A DNA stretch of 64,000 bases from Cytobacillus stercorigallinarum (GCF_014836495.1 NZ_JACSQT010000001.1:844137-908136), one strand, 5' to 3'; positions 27,294 through 36,521 are shown, counted from the stretch's first letter. The notes: generated by a model from the sequence alone, not told the origin. A program made the numbers and translations.

Positions 27294-27342
27294 AAAAATC
27301 AACAAACATCACAGTTGAATCTGTGGTGTTTGTTGATTTTTT
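27292..27342 (+). terminator. Terminator after the Gly-rich gene
   Basis: AAAAAATCAACAAACATCAC with CAG pairs with CTGTGGTGTTTGTTGATTTT (one G-T pair), a long perfect-looking stem that ends in T-rich sequence and can work in both directions. Confidence 0.85.
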
Positions 27343-27476
27343 CATTGTTTTTTGTAAAGATAATGCTTCATGAAGACATATAAAAAGAGATGTAGCTAAT
27401 CTTACCAACAATGTACGTGTATATGAATAATCCACAGAGAAAAAATACAACTAATAAGAATGGAGGAGGTTTACTG

Positions 27477-28337
27477 ATGCACACAATGTGGAAAGGAAGC
27501 ATAAGTTTCGGTTTAGTGAATATCCCGATCAAATTGCATGCGGCAACTGAAGATAAAGATATTAAATTGCGTAATTTGCATAGTAAGTGTCATTCACCTA
27601 TTAAGTATGAGAAAGTATGTCCTGTATGTGATGAATCTGTTGATCAAAGTGATATAGTAAAAGCATATGAGTACACGAAAGGGAAGTTTATCGTCCTTGA
27701 TGAAGAAGAATTACAAGCGTTAAAAAAAGAAAATGAAGATAAAGCGGTGGAGATTTTAGATTTTGTTAAAATAAATGAAGTAGATCCGATATATTTTTCC
27801 CGCTCTTATTATATTTCACCTGGAGATAGCGGATCGAAAGCTTATGCCTTATTAAGGGAAGCTTTAAAGGAGTCTGAAAAAGTAGGAATAGCGAAAATCA
27901 TCATTCGTGCAAAAGAACAGCTAGCTCTTTTAAGAGTTTTTCACAACACTTTAGTAATGGAAACCATCCATTTCCCTGATGAGGTGAGAAATTTTGCAGA
28001 TGTGCCTAATATTCCTGCGGAAGAAAAAATAGCCAAAAAAGAATTAGATACGGCATTATTATTAATAGACCAACTAACAACAACGTTTGAACCTGAGAAA
28101 TATACTGATGACTATCGCCAAGCACTTCTAGACTTGATTGAAACAAAGAAAAATGGGGAAGAGGTAGTAACAACAAATCAACAGCAACCAAAGAAATCCA
28201 ATGTTACGGATCTAATGGCGGCATTACAAGCATCCATCGATCAAACAAAACCATCACAACCAAAAAAAGAAAAAACAACAACGAAGTCAAAAAAGAAAAA
28301 ATCAACGACTTCTGCAAAAACAAAGAAGGAAGCATAG
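27477..28337 (+). CDS. ku: Non-homologous end-joining protein Ku
   Basis: Homodimeric ring that binds DNA ends and recruits LigD activities. 286 residues: core beta-barrel beginning MHTMWKGSISFGLVNIPIKL, a CxxC pair in VCPVCDE, IYFSRSYYISPGD and LALLRVFHNTLVMETI. A Lys-rich, disordered tail (KKEKTTTKSKKKKSTTSAK) probably binds DNA. ATG 27477 follows GGAGGAGG. With the split ligase and polymerase upstream it completes a bacterial NHEJ set, active mainly in spores or stationary phase in known Bacillus. Confidence 0.95.
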   Translation: MHTMWKGSISFGLVNIPIKLHAATEDKDIKLRNLHSKCHSPIKYEKVCPVCDESVDQSDIVKAYEYTKGKFIVLDEEELQALKKENEDKAVEILDFVKINEVDPIYFSRSYYISPGDSGSKAYALLREALKESEKVGIAKIIIRAKEQLALLRVFHNTLVMETIHFPDEVRNFADVPNIPAEEKIAKKELDTALLLIDQLTTTFEPEKYTDDYRQALLDLIETKKNGEEVVTTNQQQPKKSNVTDLMAALQASIDQTKPSQPKKEKTTTKSKKKKSTTSAKTKKEA

Positions 28338-28351
28338 ATTTGATCGTTCAA

Positions 28352-28375
28352 TTGGAGAAGTCTAGACTTCTCCAA
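28352..28375. terminator. Perfect palindrome between ku and the PAP2 gene
   Basis: A 24-base self-complementary sequence, TTGGAGAAGTCT followed by AGACTTCTCCAA, 14 bases after the ku stop. The following sequence is only weakly T-rich, so it may be a terminator or simply an RNA hairpin. Confidence 0.45.
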
Positions 28376-28403
28376 CTTTCTAAAAAACATAAAGGAATGG
28401 GCA

Positions 28404-29045
28404 ATGAAAAAACCAACTGTATACATAACAACAAACATCATACTATTTATTCTATTTTTAAGTCTGTTTTTGTTTATCGTGTTCGATTACACAACCAACG
28501 ATCTTGCTTGGTTTGATATGGAGGTCATCCATATTGTCCAACAAAATATAACTCCGACATTAACGACCATGATTGATCGTTTCACTTTTCTTGGCTCTGT
28601 ACGGTGGATTGCCGCGGCAGTTTTGATTGTTATGGTCCTCCTCGTCTTAAAAAAGAAGTATGCGTTAGCTATTTATATTAGTTTGGCATCGGGGGTGGGG
28701 GCACTTTTAAATTGGAGTCTTAAACACTATTTTAAAAGAGAAAGACCAGCTATCCTACCATTAATTGAAGAAACGGGATATGCCTTTCCAAGTGGACATT
28801 CAATGGGATCGTTTATCTTTTACGGATCACTCGCTTTTGTCATTATTCATTTAACTAAAAGGACAAGTATGAAGTGGGCTGTAGCGATTATCATGGGGTT
28901 ACTGATTTTTGCCATCGGTTTAAGTAGGATATATTTAGGTGTCCATTATCCTAGTGATGTAGCGGCTGGTTTTTTAGTCGGGGCGATTTGGTTAATGCTC
29001 ACCATTATGGTCTTTCATTTGTATGAGCATTTTTCAAATAAATAA
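28404..29045 (+). CDS. PAP2 family phosphatase
   Basis: Integral membrane phosphatase acting on lipid phosphates or pyrophosphates (phosphatidylglycerophosphate or undecaprenyl pyrophosphate in relatives). 213 residues, about six helices. The three-part active site is complete: KHYFKRERPA, YAFPSGHSMG and SRIYLGVHYPSD. AAAGGA before the ATG. Confidence 0.92.
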   Translation: MKKPTVYITTNIILFILFLSLFLFIVFDYTTNDLAWFDMEVIHIVQQNITPTLTTMIDRFTFLGSVRWIAAAVLIVMVLLVLKKKYALAIYISLASGVGALLNWSLKHYFKRERPAILPLIEETGYAFPSGHSMGSFIFYGSLAFVIIHLTKRTSMKWAVAIIMGLLIFAIGLSRIYLGVHYPSDVAAGFLVGAIWLMLTIMVFHLYEHFSNK

Positions 29046-29060
29046 TAGGGGAGTGAACTA

Positions 29061-29183
29061 TTGGAAGTTTACCTAAGAGCTCTCGAGCAATTTTATTCAA
29101 TTATGAAGGAGACCTTGTACATCGTGTCCAAATTCCCCCATCCTGGATGGGTGGAGGAAAATAGGGAAGGTTACGCAGCATAA
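29061..29183 (+). CDS. Possible 40-residue small protein
   Basis: TTG start after GGGGAGTG; reads EVYLRALEQFYSIMKETLYI and then FPHPGWVEENREGYAA. Amphipathic helix followed by a polar tail. No family known. It contains a CCCATC-CTG-GATGGG hairpin at 29135-29149, so it might instead be leader sequence of glpD. Confidence 0.35.
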   Translation: MEVYLRALEQFYSIMKETLYIVSKFPHPGWVEENREGYAA

Positions 29184-29272
29184 GGTGGGTAGGTACACCT
29201 TAAAAGTGCAATAAGCGCAATAATGGCATTTAAATAAGTTGCGACACCATAAGTAAATAGGAGGGTACGAAA

Positions 29273-30918
29273 ATGACATTTTCTGCGAAGAATCGTTCTA
29301 CTACCATTCATGATTTAACTAACAATGAGTATGATCTCGTTGTTATCGGTGGAGGTATTACAGGAGCTGGAATCGCCCTTGATGCTGTGACAAGAGGGAT
29401 GAAAGTCGCATTAATTGAAATGCAGGACTTTGCAGCAGGAACCTCAAGTCGTTCGACTAAACTGTGCATGGTGGTCTACGTTATTTAAAACAATTTGAAT
29501 TTCATGTTGTTTCTGAAGTAGGAAAGGAAAGGGCGATTGTATATGAAAACGGCCCTCATATCACAAAACCAGAATGGATGGTCTTACCTTTTTATCAAGA
29601 AGGGACTTTCGGTAAATTCACAACATCAATTGGATTGAGGGTTTATGATTTCCTTGCGGGAGTAAAAAGAGATGAAAGAAGAACAATGTTAAATAAAGAG
29701 GAGGTGTTATCTAAAGAACCCTTACTGAAAGAAGAAGGTTTACTCGGTGGTGGTTATTATGTGGAGTACCGTACAGATGATGCACGGTTAACGATAGAAG
29801 TGATAAAAGAAGCGGCTCATCGTGGGGCTGATGTGATTAATTATGCTAAAGTAACCGATTTTATTTATAGGGATGGAATGATTAATGGGGTTGAGGTACA
29901 AGATCAGCTCAGTAATGAATCCTATCAAGTTTTCGGAAAAAAATGTGTGAATGCTACCGGTCCTTGGGTAGAGAGACTTTTAGATAAAGATGCACAAATG
30001 GAAAATAAATCTTTAAAATTAACAAAAGGTGTTCACATTGTTATCGATCATTCCATTTTCCCATTAGCGCAAGCTATTTACTTTGACAGTGAAGATGGTC
30101 GAATGATTTTTGCTATTCCTCGAGAAGGGAAAACGTATATTGGAACAACAGATACATTTTATAAAGATGATCCTGCGCACCCTTCGATCACAGATGAAGA
30201 TAGGCTCTATTTGCTGAACGCAATTAAAGGGGTTTTTCCAAATGTAAAGGTGGCAGAAGCAGATATTGAATCCAGTTGGGCAGGAGTACGTCCGCTCATT
30301 CATGAAGAAGGGAAGTCGCCTTCAGAAATTTCGAGAAGAGATGAAATATGGGTGTCAGCGCATGGTTTAATATCGATTGCTGGTGGTAAATTAACGGGTT
30401 ACCGAAAAATGGCCGAAACAATTGTAGACAGAGTTTCGTCTATGCTAAAAAAAGAATATCAGCTATTGTTCTCAAAAAGTATGACAAAGCATCTACCGTT
30501 GTCAGGCGGGAGAGTAGGTGGAGCAAAAAATTTCCCTACTTTTATCGAAGCAAAGAAACAGGAAGGGATAGAAGTTGGATTAAAAGGAGAGGAGTCCCTT
30601 TATCTTTTAAGCCGTTATGGTTCAAATGCACCGGTTTTATTCTCATTAGTTAAGCAATATCATAAAGACGAGCACCTTATGCCACGAGTCTTATGGTTGG
30701 AGTTAAAATATGCACTTGATTATGAAATGGCGGTCTCGCCTGTAGACTTTTTTTTTCGCCGAACAGGCGCATTGTTGTTTAACATTATGCTTGTGTTCAC
30801 ATATAAGAATGCTGTAATTGAAATGATGGCTGAAGAACTTGACTGGACAGTTGAACAAACACTATCATATACAAACGAACTGAATGAAGTGATTGAATGG
30901 GCGACAAACAAAGGGTGA
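29273..30918 (+). pseudogene. glpD: Aerobic glycerol-3-phosphate dehydrogenase GlpD, frameshifted
   Basis: Membrane-associated FAD enzyme that oxidises glycerol-3-phosphate to dihydroxyacetone phosphate. The first 65 codons ([20 protein letters not shown], then [10 protein letters not shown]) run into CMVVYVI and a stop at 29488. The frame beginning at 29464 carries the rest ([15 protein letters not shown], then GKTYIGTTDTFYKDDP and the C-terminal helical domain). The conserved [15 protein letters not shown] junction shows one G missing at about 29464 (CTG-TG-CAT for CTG-GTG-CAT). Restored length would be 548 residues, normal for GlpD. The rest of the gene is well preserved, so either a very recent mutation or a consensus error. 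Confidence 0.9.
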
Positions 30919-30987
30919 AAAAAATGTTGGGTGACGACGGGGTATATTTGTGAGTCTTTCTCTTATCCTGTCGTATAACCAATGAAT

Positions 30988-31016
30988 TTGACATTTATCT
31001 ACCGAAGTACTATAAT
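30988..31016 (+). promoter_or_regulatory. Strong sigma-A promoter
   Basis: Consensus TTGACA (30988-30993), 17-base spacer, consensus TATAAT (31011-31016). No protein gene follows before the terminator at 31388. Confidence 0.75.
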
Positions 31017-31022
31017 AGAATT

Positions 31023-31417
31023 TGGTATTTGAGATAGAAAGATAGTCGGTAGTCATACGACTTTTCTTGATGTGAAAGTTACTCTTTAGAGTAAAGTTCG
31101 CTAAGCAAGGTTTATAATTAAGAACTATTTTGTGGACAACTTCATGAAGAAGTTGAAATTCTTCTTAAATCATCTTCTATTTACCCATAAATGAACTTTA
31201 TATGGTTACTTCAATAATTAAACCCCAATATACAATTCAAAAAAGAGTTACTTTTCTCAAGAACAAATGAAGATTTAACCTGATTCTCACTGGCGCAACT
31301 TCGGGGTTGCAAGGATGGAAGAGAGGTAGGGCTTTCGTTGTTTTAGGTAAAGAACTTATTGAAATTAAATAATCTCAAATATAACCAGCGAACCGTCATT
31401 GAAGCGGTTCGCTTTTT
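31023..31417 (+). ncRNA. Candidate non-coding transcript of about 395 nt
   Basis: The stretch between a consensus sigma-A promoter and a strong terminator contains no frame over about 35 codons. It has local hairpins: ACTCTTTAGAGT near 31081, CTTCATGAAG near 31140, and GCAAC-TTCGGG-GTTGC near 31293. It does not match tmRNA, RNase P RNA, 6S or SRP RNA landmarks that I know. It could also be an eroded gene. Confidence 0.35.
31388..31417 (+). terminator. Intrinsic terminator
   Basis: GCGAACCG-TCATTGAAG-CGGTTCGC followed by TTTTT. Confidence 0.85.
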
Positions 31418-31612
31418 GATTTATCCGATATAGTAAAGATAAAGTCATTCAAGTATTCTTTAAAATATATCCCATCATTATGTATGTCGGTCTTAGCATT
31501 AACTTTGATTCTCAACAAAAATTATGCCATAATCAACGAATAATCAAATATAGAAGCAAGAAAATAGCCTATGGCGCAATATGATAAAGACGAACAATAA
31601 GCTCCATTTTTG

Positions 31613-31640
31613 TTGAAATATATGTGTTTTCTGTTATAAT
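31613..31640 (+). promoter_or_regulatory. folD promoter
   Basis: TTGAAA at 31613-31618, 16-base spacer, TATAAT at 31635-31640, just upstream of the ZTP riboswitch. Confidence 0.65.
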
Positions 31641-31654
31641 AAAGAGGAAGCTGA

Positions 31655-31735
31655 AGAAATCGCAGTAACTGACGACATTGCGGAAATAACCGCTGGGGAG
31701 CTGCGTCTATGTTTAGCCGGTCGTCTGGGCAGAGG
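31655..31735 (+). promoter_or_regulatory. ZTP (pfl motif) riboswitch
   Basis: Conserved pieces of the pfl/ZTP-ZMP aptamer are present in order: AACTGACGACATTGCGG, CCGCTGGGGAGCTGCG and the 3' pseudoknot element CCGGTCGTCTGGGCA. These riboswitches turn on one-carbon genes such as folD and purH when ZTP/ZMP signals 10-formyl-tetrahydrofolate shortage. The position directly upstream of folD supports the call. Confidence 0.88.
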
Positions 31736-31761
31736 TAAGTTCTACTTATCTCTTTTGTATT
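31731..31761 (+). terminator. Terminator of the ZTP riboswitch
   Basis: AGAGGTAAGT-TCT-ACTTATCTCT followed by TTTGT. Its left arm begins at the last bases of the aptamer (GGGCAGAGG), so ligand-stabilised pseudoknot formation can compete with the stem. Confidence 0.75.
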
Positions 31762-31776
31762 TCGGAGGGATTGGAC

Positions 31777-32619
31777 ATGGAAGAAAAAACGATACTAGAC
31801 GGACAAAAAGTTTCGAATGACGTAAAAGAACAGTTAAAAGAAAGAGTATTAAAATTATCGGCTCAAGGAGTAACGCCTTGCTTAGCTACTATTTTAGTGG
31901 GAGACGATCCATCTTCTGCTACATATGTACGCATGAAAGGCAATGCCTGTGAAAAACTTGGTATTCTTTCAAAGAGAATACATCTAGATGCAAGTATTTC
32001 TACTGAAACACTCATTGAAACGATTCAGGATTTAAATAATGATAAAAATGTACATGGCATTTTATTACAACATCCAGTACCTGCACATATAGATGAAAGA
32101 AAAGCATTTGAAGCGATCGACATCGAAAAGGATGTGGATGGTGTCACCAGTCTTGGCTATGGTCAAACTGCACTTGGTTTCGGTGTTTATCCATCTTGCA
32201 CACCTGCTGCTATTATGGAAATCATTGATTATTATGATATTCCTGTTGAAGGAAAAAATGCAGTTGTGGTTGGAAGAAGTCCGATTTTAGGTAAGCCTGT
32301 TTCTGCATTACTGCTCAATCGCAATGCAACTGTAACGACTTGTCATTCTAAAACAAAAGATTTAAGTGAACATTTAAGCAAAGCTGATATTGTTGTTGCA
32401 GCTGTAGGGAAACCTAATTTTATCCAAGGAAGCTGGCTAAAAGAAGGGGCTGTTGTTTTAGATGCTGGATACAACCCAGGAAATATTGGCGATGCTCATT
32501 ATGATAGCTGTTATGAAAAAGCATCTGCTATTACACCTGTCCCTGGTGGAGTAGGCCCTGTAACGATATCTATGTTATTAAAACACACAGTAGCTTCAGC
32601 AGAGAAAACGGTTCAGTGA
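31777..32619 (+). CDS. folD: Bifunctional methylenetetrahydrofolate dehydrogenase/cyclohydrolase
   Basis: Interconverts 5,10-methylene-, methenyl- and 10-formyl-tetrahydrofolate. 280 residues with the catalytic ATYVRMKGNACEKLGI (Tyr and Lys near 48-52), LLQHPVPAHIDE, DVDGVTSLGYG, VVVGRSPILGKPVSALL and TPVPGGVGPVTISMLL. ATG 31777 is preferred over TTG 31771 given the GGAGGG site. Expression is set by the ZTP riboswitch upstream. Confidence 0.96.
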   Translation: MEEKTILDGQKVSNDVKEQLKERVLKLSAQGVTPCLATILVGDDPSSATYVRMKGNACEKLGILSKRIHLDASISTETLIETIQDLNNDKNVHGILLQHPVPAHIDERKAFEAIDIEKDVDGVTSLGYGQTALGFGVYPSCTPAAIMEIIDYYDIPVEGKNAVVVGRSPILGKPVSALLLNRNATVTTCHSKTKDLSEHLSKADIVVAAVGKPNFIQGSWLKEGAVVLDAGYNPGNIGDAHYDSCYEKASAITPVPGGVGPVTISMLLKHTVASAEKTVQ

Positions 32620-32629
32620 GAAATAACTA

Positions 32630-32659
32630 TTGACATTTAGCGATAAAACAATGTAGTAT
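32630..32659 (+). promoter_or_regulatory. Promoter upstream of the first csp gene
   Basis: TTGACA at 32630-32635 and TAGTAT at 32654-32659 (18-base spacer), 11 bases after the folD stop. Gives a leader RNA of about 200 nt before the cold-shock gene. Confidence 0.45.
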
Positions 32660-32701
32660 AAAATATACGCTGTAAAGTTCGTTATATATTATTTGGATAA
32701 G

Positions 32702-32765
32702 TGGTCGTAACTGCAAGAAATGTAGGCGATTGTACTCTTCATTTCTTTTAGTTACGGCCTTTTTA
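32702..32765 (+). terminator. Large hairpin with T-run in the csp leader
   Basis: GGTCGTAACT and AAGAAATG pair with CATTTCTT and AGTTACGGCC, followed by TTTTT. It lies between the promoter at 32630 and the csp start codon, so it is an attenuator or the end of a short RNA of about 100 nt. Confidence 0.6.
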
Positions 32766-32860
32766 ACTTCATAAGAAAATTAAAGTACGAGGCATTCCAC
32801 TTTTCTCTATAAGCTTATATAATTATGACTTTTTAGTGATTATTTTTTGGAGGTATTATC

Positions 32861-33061
32861 ATGAATAACGGTAAAGTAAAATGGTTTAACGCAGAAAAAG
32901 GTTTTGGTTTCATCGAGTCTCAAGAAGGACAAGACGTATTCGTACATTTCAGTGCGATTCAAACTGAAGGTTTCAAAACTCTTGAAGAAGGTCAAGAAGT
33001 TACTTTTGAAATCGTTGATGGCGACCGTGGCCCTCAAGCTGCAAACGTTGTAAAAGCATAA
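32861..33061 (+). CDS. Cold shock protein (CspA family)
   Basis: 66-residue single OB-fold RNA chaperone. RNP1 KGFGFIE and RNP2 VFVHFSAIQ are intact; [14 protein letters not shown] is diagnostic. GGAGG site nine bases before the ATG. Paralogue of the gene at 34792, with which it brackets the cshA helicase gene; closest in type to Bacillus CspB/CspC/CspD. Confidence 0.95.
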   Translation: MNNGKVKWFNAEKGFGFIESQEGQDVFVHFSAIQTEGFKTLEEGQEVTFEIVDGDRGPQAANVVKA

Positions 33062-33069
33062 TAATGCGG

Positions 33070-33100
33070 TGATGCATGGCCTTTCATGCATCATCTTTTT
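33070..33100 (+). terminator. Terminator after the first csp gene
   Basis: TGATGCATG-GCCTTT-CATGCATCA followed by TCTTTTT. Confidence 0.85.
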
Positions 33101-33244
33101 ATGTGAACGACTATTGAACTGTTCTTACACCGTTAAAATGATTTTGCTTTTATTGCTTATAAATTGAAAAAAATTAATAGAAACTGGATACACTCATACT
33201 ATAGATTATTTTGATGTATGATTGAAATACAAGGAGGATTTATC

Positions 33245-34708
33245 TTGGTAAAATTTTCGGATTTTGGTTTAAGTACAGAGCTAGAAAAAGCTCTTTCTAA
33301 TATGGGTTTTGAAGAGCCAACCCCTATTCAAGCACAATCACTACCTATTGCATTAGCTGGTGCGGATATGATTGGTCAAGCCCAAACAGGTACAGGTAAA
33401 ACAACGGCATTTGGTGTCCCAATGTTAGAGAAAGTAACGAAAGAAGATGGCATTCAAGGTTTGGTACTTGCGCCAACAAGAGAACTAGCTGTGCAAGTGG
33501 CAGAAGAATTAAATCGTATTGGACAAGTGAAAGGAATCAGAACTTTACCGATATACGGTGGTCAAGATATTGGTAGACAAATTCGCGCACTTAAAAATCG
33601 TCCGCAAATTATCGCTGCAACACCTGGCCGTTTAATTGATCATATTGAAAGAAGAACGATTCGTCTTAATAATATTAAATCAGTTGTTCTTGATGAAGCG
33701 GATGAAATGCTAAATATGGGATTCATTGAAGATATTGAAAGAATTCTTGGTGAAATTGAGCATGAACGCCAAACGCTTCTTTTCTCAGCAACAATGCCTA
33801 GACGTATTCAAACATTAGCTGAGAAGTTTATGAATGATCCACAAATTGTTCGTGTAAAAGCAAAAGAATTAACAGTAAAGAATATTGAACAATCTTATAT
33901 CGAAGTGCATGAAAAACAAAAATTCGATGTATTATGTAGCTTATTAGATATTCAATCTCCTGAACTTGCGATTGTATTTGGTAGAACGAAAAAACGTGTA
34001 GATGAAGTAGTTGAAGGATTAATTAAACGTGGATATTCTGCAGAAGGTATTCATGGTGATATTCCCCAAGCAAAACGTGATCAAGTTATTCGTCGTTTCA
34101 AAGACCAAACAATTGATATTATGGTAGCAACAGATGTTGCCGCACGTGGGCTCGATATTTCAGGCGTTTCACATGTATACAACTTTGATATTCCTCAAGA
34201 TCCTGAAAGCTATGTGCACCGAATCGGACGTACAGGAAGAGCTGGAAATAAAGGTTTAGCTATTACATTTGTTTCTCCACGAGAAATCGATCACTTGAAA
34301 ATTATTGAAAGTGTAACGAAGACAAAAATGAAGAAAGAACCAGTACCAACGTTTAAAGATGTTGTTGCAGGTAACCAACGTGTGACGATTAATCGTTTAA
34401 TGAATACAATTGATAAGAATGAGTACGATGAGTATAAGCGTATTGCTGAATCGTTGTTAGAAGATACAGATTCAGTGACAGTATTGGCAGCAGCATTAAA
34501 ATTATTAACAAAAGATCCAGATGTCACACCTGTAAAAATTACAGCGGTTGAACCACTTCGTTCGAAAAAACCTAAAAACAGAGATGGACGTAATCGTAGT
34601 CGCTTTGGTGATCGTCCGAGATCTGGTGGAAGAGATCGTAAAGGCGGCGGCCGTGACTATAAAGGTCGCGAAAGACGTCGTGTAAAAAATAATAAAGGCC
34701 GCGATTGA
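33245..34708 (+). CDS. cshA: DEAD-box RNA helicase CshA
   Basis: ATP-dependent RNA helicase of the degradosome and ribosome-assembly type, important in the cold. 487 residues. Q motif [13 protein letters not shown], Walker A AQTGTGKT (about 46-53), [17 protein letters not shown] ([10 protein letters not shown]), SAT, and motif [12 protein letters not shown]. The C-terminal tail is basic and Arg/Gly-rich ([17 protein letters not shown]), for RNA binding. TTG start at 33245 with AAGGAGG eight bases upstream. Confidence 0.95.
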   Translation: MVKFSDFGLSTELEKALSNMGFEEPTPIQAQSLPIALAGADMIGQAQTGTGKTTAFGVPMLEKVTKEDGIQGLVLAPTRELAVQVAEELNRIGQVKGIRTLPIYGGQDIGRQIRALKNRPQIIAATPGRLIDHIERRTIRLNNIKSVVLDEADEMLNMGFIEDIERILGEIEHERQTLLFSATMPRRIQTLAEKFMNDPQIVRVKAKELTVKNIEQSYIEVHEKQKFDVLCSLLDIQSPELAIVFGRTKKRVDEVVEGLIKRGYSAEGIHGDIPQAKRDQVIRRFKDQTIDIMVATDVAARGLDISGVSHVYNFDIPQDPESYVHRIGRTGRAGNKGLAITFVSPREIDHLKIIESVTKTKMKKEPVPTFKDVVAGNQRVTINRLMNTIDKNEYDEYKRIAESLLEDTDSVTVLAAALKLLTKDPDVTPVKITAVEPLRSKKPKNRDGRNRSRFGDRPRSGGRDRKGGGRDYKGRERRRVKNNKGRD

Positions 34709-34791
34709 TTAAAATAAAGCAAATTGTGGTATATTAGGAAATGCAGGAGATGTTTCCTGTGAGTTTCAAATGTTTAGGAGGAAAAGAAAAA

Positions 34792-34992
34792 ATGGCAACA
34801 GGTAAAGTAAAATGGTTTAACGCAGAAAAAGGATTTGGCTTCATTGAACAAGAAAGTGGAGATGACGTATTCGTTCATTTCTCTGCAATTCAAACGGAAG
34901 GCTTTAAAACATTAGATGAAGGACAAGAAGTGTCTTTTGATATAGAAGAGGGGCAACGCGGACCTCAAGCTGTAAATGTGACAAAGCTATAA
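34792..34992 (+). CDS. Cold shock protein (CspA family)
   Basis: 66-residue OB-fold protein, about 80 percent identical to the product at 32861 ([19 protein letters not shown], then [19 protein letters not shown]). AGGAGG before the ATG. Lies 83 bases after cshA, with its own leader, suggesting co-ordinated cold response. Confidence 0.95.
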   Translation: MATGKVKWFNAEKGFGFIEQESGDDVFVHFSAIQTEGFKTLDEGQEVSFDIEEGQRGPQAVNVTKL

Positions 34993-35009
34993 TACAAATG
35001 TTCAATAAA

Positions 35010-35048
35010 AGAAAAAAGATCACTTCCAATGAGGAGTGATCTTTTTCT
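35010..35048 (+). terminator. Terminator after the second csp gene
   Basis: GAAAAAAGATCACT pairs with AGTGATCTTTTTC around TCCAATGAGG, ending in TTTT. Confidence 0.85.
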
Positions 35049-35145
35049 TTTTACATAGTTAAAAGTAGTCCACCGATGTATTTGAAGAGGACTATATGTA
35101 CGATTTGGTTTGGATGATAACAAATGGGTTTGGCTTTTTAGGATA

Positions 35146-35952
35146 TTACTTGAAGTGATAATAATCCTGACTGCCGCAAACCGTAAATCCACACTTTTTA
35201 TAAAGCATGAGCGCACGGTTATTCTTAACTTCAACCTCTAGGTGAATGGAATATTGCGCTTGGTATTGTTGAACGACTAGACGCAATACTTCGCTCCCCA
35301 ACCCTTTACCTTGTTCATTAGGATGAATGGCGAACCCATATATCCATAATTGTTGATTCCTTATATTTAGACGTATTTTACCGACTCTTTTATTACCATT
35401 GCAAATGACTAGTAATTGATCATCTTGTTTATGTAAGTTAAAATCATCGTTGATTGCTTTTGCATTCTCTTCTGAAAGGTTAAAGCATAATTGGTCGAGT
35501 TGGTTGCAGAAAGGAGAATCTGCTAATTCTGCGGTTCTGAGATGAATATTTCGTTGCTGTTGTTTTGTCGGTTGACTAACCTTGTAGACCATTTGGTATT
35601 CAGTAAAAGCATATGATTTGTTCCATGTAGACATAACGGTCTTACCCGTAATTGATTGACCAGGTATATTAATCAGCACTTCTTCATATTGGTCAATGAT
35701 GGGCAAAGCTTCAGTAAATAATGAAGAAAATATCCCTTTCCGACGATAGCTAGGATGGACCATACCACAAATTTCAAGCTTTGATCCGAAGGGATAAAGC
35801 GCAACAAAACCGATAAGCTGACCATCAATAGAGTGCTTGTACAAAGGTGTTTCGGTTTGCGTATTCTCTATCATATCCAAGTTTAATTTAAGAACGATAT
35901 CATCATGTTGTTCACAAATTTTTTGCAGCTGATAGATCTCTTGTATATTCAT
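35146..35952 (-). CDS. GNAT family N-acetyltransferase (two GNAT domains)
   Basis: Acyltransferase of 268 residues. The N-terminal GNAT-like half has HPSYRRKGIFSSLFTEALP; the C-terminal half has the full acetyl-CoA site IHPNEQGKGLGSEVLRLVV and ends with ALMLYKKCGFTVCGSQDYY. Substrate unknown; duplicated GNATs of this type are often annotated only by domain. ATG 35952 is chosen because AAAGGAGT lies nine bases upstream; the frame is open to 36045. Confidence 0.88.
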   Translation of the reverse strand: MNIQEIYQLQKICEQHDDIVLKLNLDMIENTQTETPLYKHSIDGQLIGFVALYPFGSKLEICGMVHPSYRRKGIFSSLFTEALPIIDQYEEVLINIPGQSITGKTVMSTWNKSYAFTEYQMVYKVSQPTKQQQRNIHLRTAELADSPFCNQLDQLCFNLSEENAKAINDDFNLHKQDDQLLVICNGNKRVGKIRLNIRNQQLWIYGFAIHPNEQGKGLGSEVLRLVVQQYQAQYSIHLEVEVKNNRALMLYKKCGFTVCGSQDYYHFK

Positions 35953-36086
35953 TATCGCCGCACTCCTTTTTAAGCTATTATAACTGGAGAAAATAAAAAG
36001 AGGAAGTTTCTTTTTTGTTATGGAGGTAATAATAGGATAATACAAGTGTTTATGCTATTATCATATAGAGAAAGTGAGGGAGATGT

Positions 36087-36482
36087 ATGCAATCATTTAA
36101 AGTACAATTCCATAAAGAAGATCAAGTGGATGAAATGAATGTAAACAAACTATCAGAGGAAGATTTTAATCAAATGACAGAAGGTGGAACAAGACACCTG
36201 TTTGAGTTAGATACGAATATTGGCTTTTTTGTTTACTTTGATGGTCTGAATAAGGATGGACAAGAGTCGTATATGGTTCTTCATTATGAAGGAGAAGAAG
36301 AAGAACCAACCGCTTGTTACAGTTTTGCATTGCCGGATTTTTACCAATTTGTTGCCTTGCATTTGAATGATCTCGAATTTAACGAAGAAGAGCAAGAGGA
36401 TGAAGAAGCATATGGTCCAATACATCACCTGGCTCATTTAATGTATCATATCATTGAAGAAGGTAAACAAGTAGAGGAATAA
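36087..36482 (+). CDS. Hypothetical acidic protein
   Basis: 131-residue cytosolic protein, very acidic in the second half (FNEEEQEDEEAYGP), with FFVYFDGLNKDGQESYMVLHY in the middle. Ribosome site GAGGGAGATG at the ATG. Found as an orphan in Bacillales; no function known. Confidence 0.65.
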   Translation: MQSFKVQFHKEDQVDEMNVNKLSEEDFNQMTEGGTRHLFELDTNIGFFVYFDGLNKDGQESYMVLHYEGEEEEPTACYSFALPDFYQFVALHLNDLEFNEEEQEDEEAYGPIHHLAHLMYHIIEEGKQVEE

Positions 36483-36488
36483 TCATAA

Positions 36489-36519
36489 AATGCCTAGGAG
36501 CTAACCCTAGGCATTTTAT
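36489..36519. terminator. Bidirectional terminator
   Basis: ATGCCTAGG-AGCTAAC-CCTAGGCAT followed by TTTTATATTT, between convergent genes. Confidence 0.85.
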
Positions 36520-36521
36520 AT

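Noticed and set aside
27073..27450. 125-codon frame antisense to the Gly-rich gene
   Set aside because: It is the mirror of a repetitive GC-richer gene and of the terminator stem; no ribosome site at its start.
31023..31417. tmRNA, RNase P RNA or 6S RNA as identity of the non-coding transcript
   Set aside because: No tRNA-like ends or tag frame, none of the conserved P4 or CR sequences of RNase P, and too long for 6S.
32640..32765. Possible purine riboswitch in the csp leader (TATA, GGATAAGTGG and a terminator-like stem)
   Set aside because: The conserved core strands of the purine aptamer (for example the TTTCTACC joining region) are missing, and the gene downstream is not purine-related.
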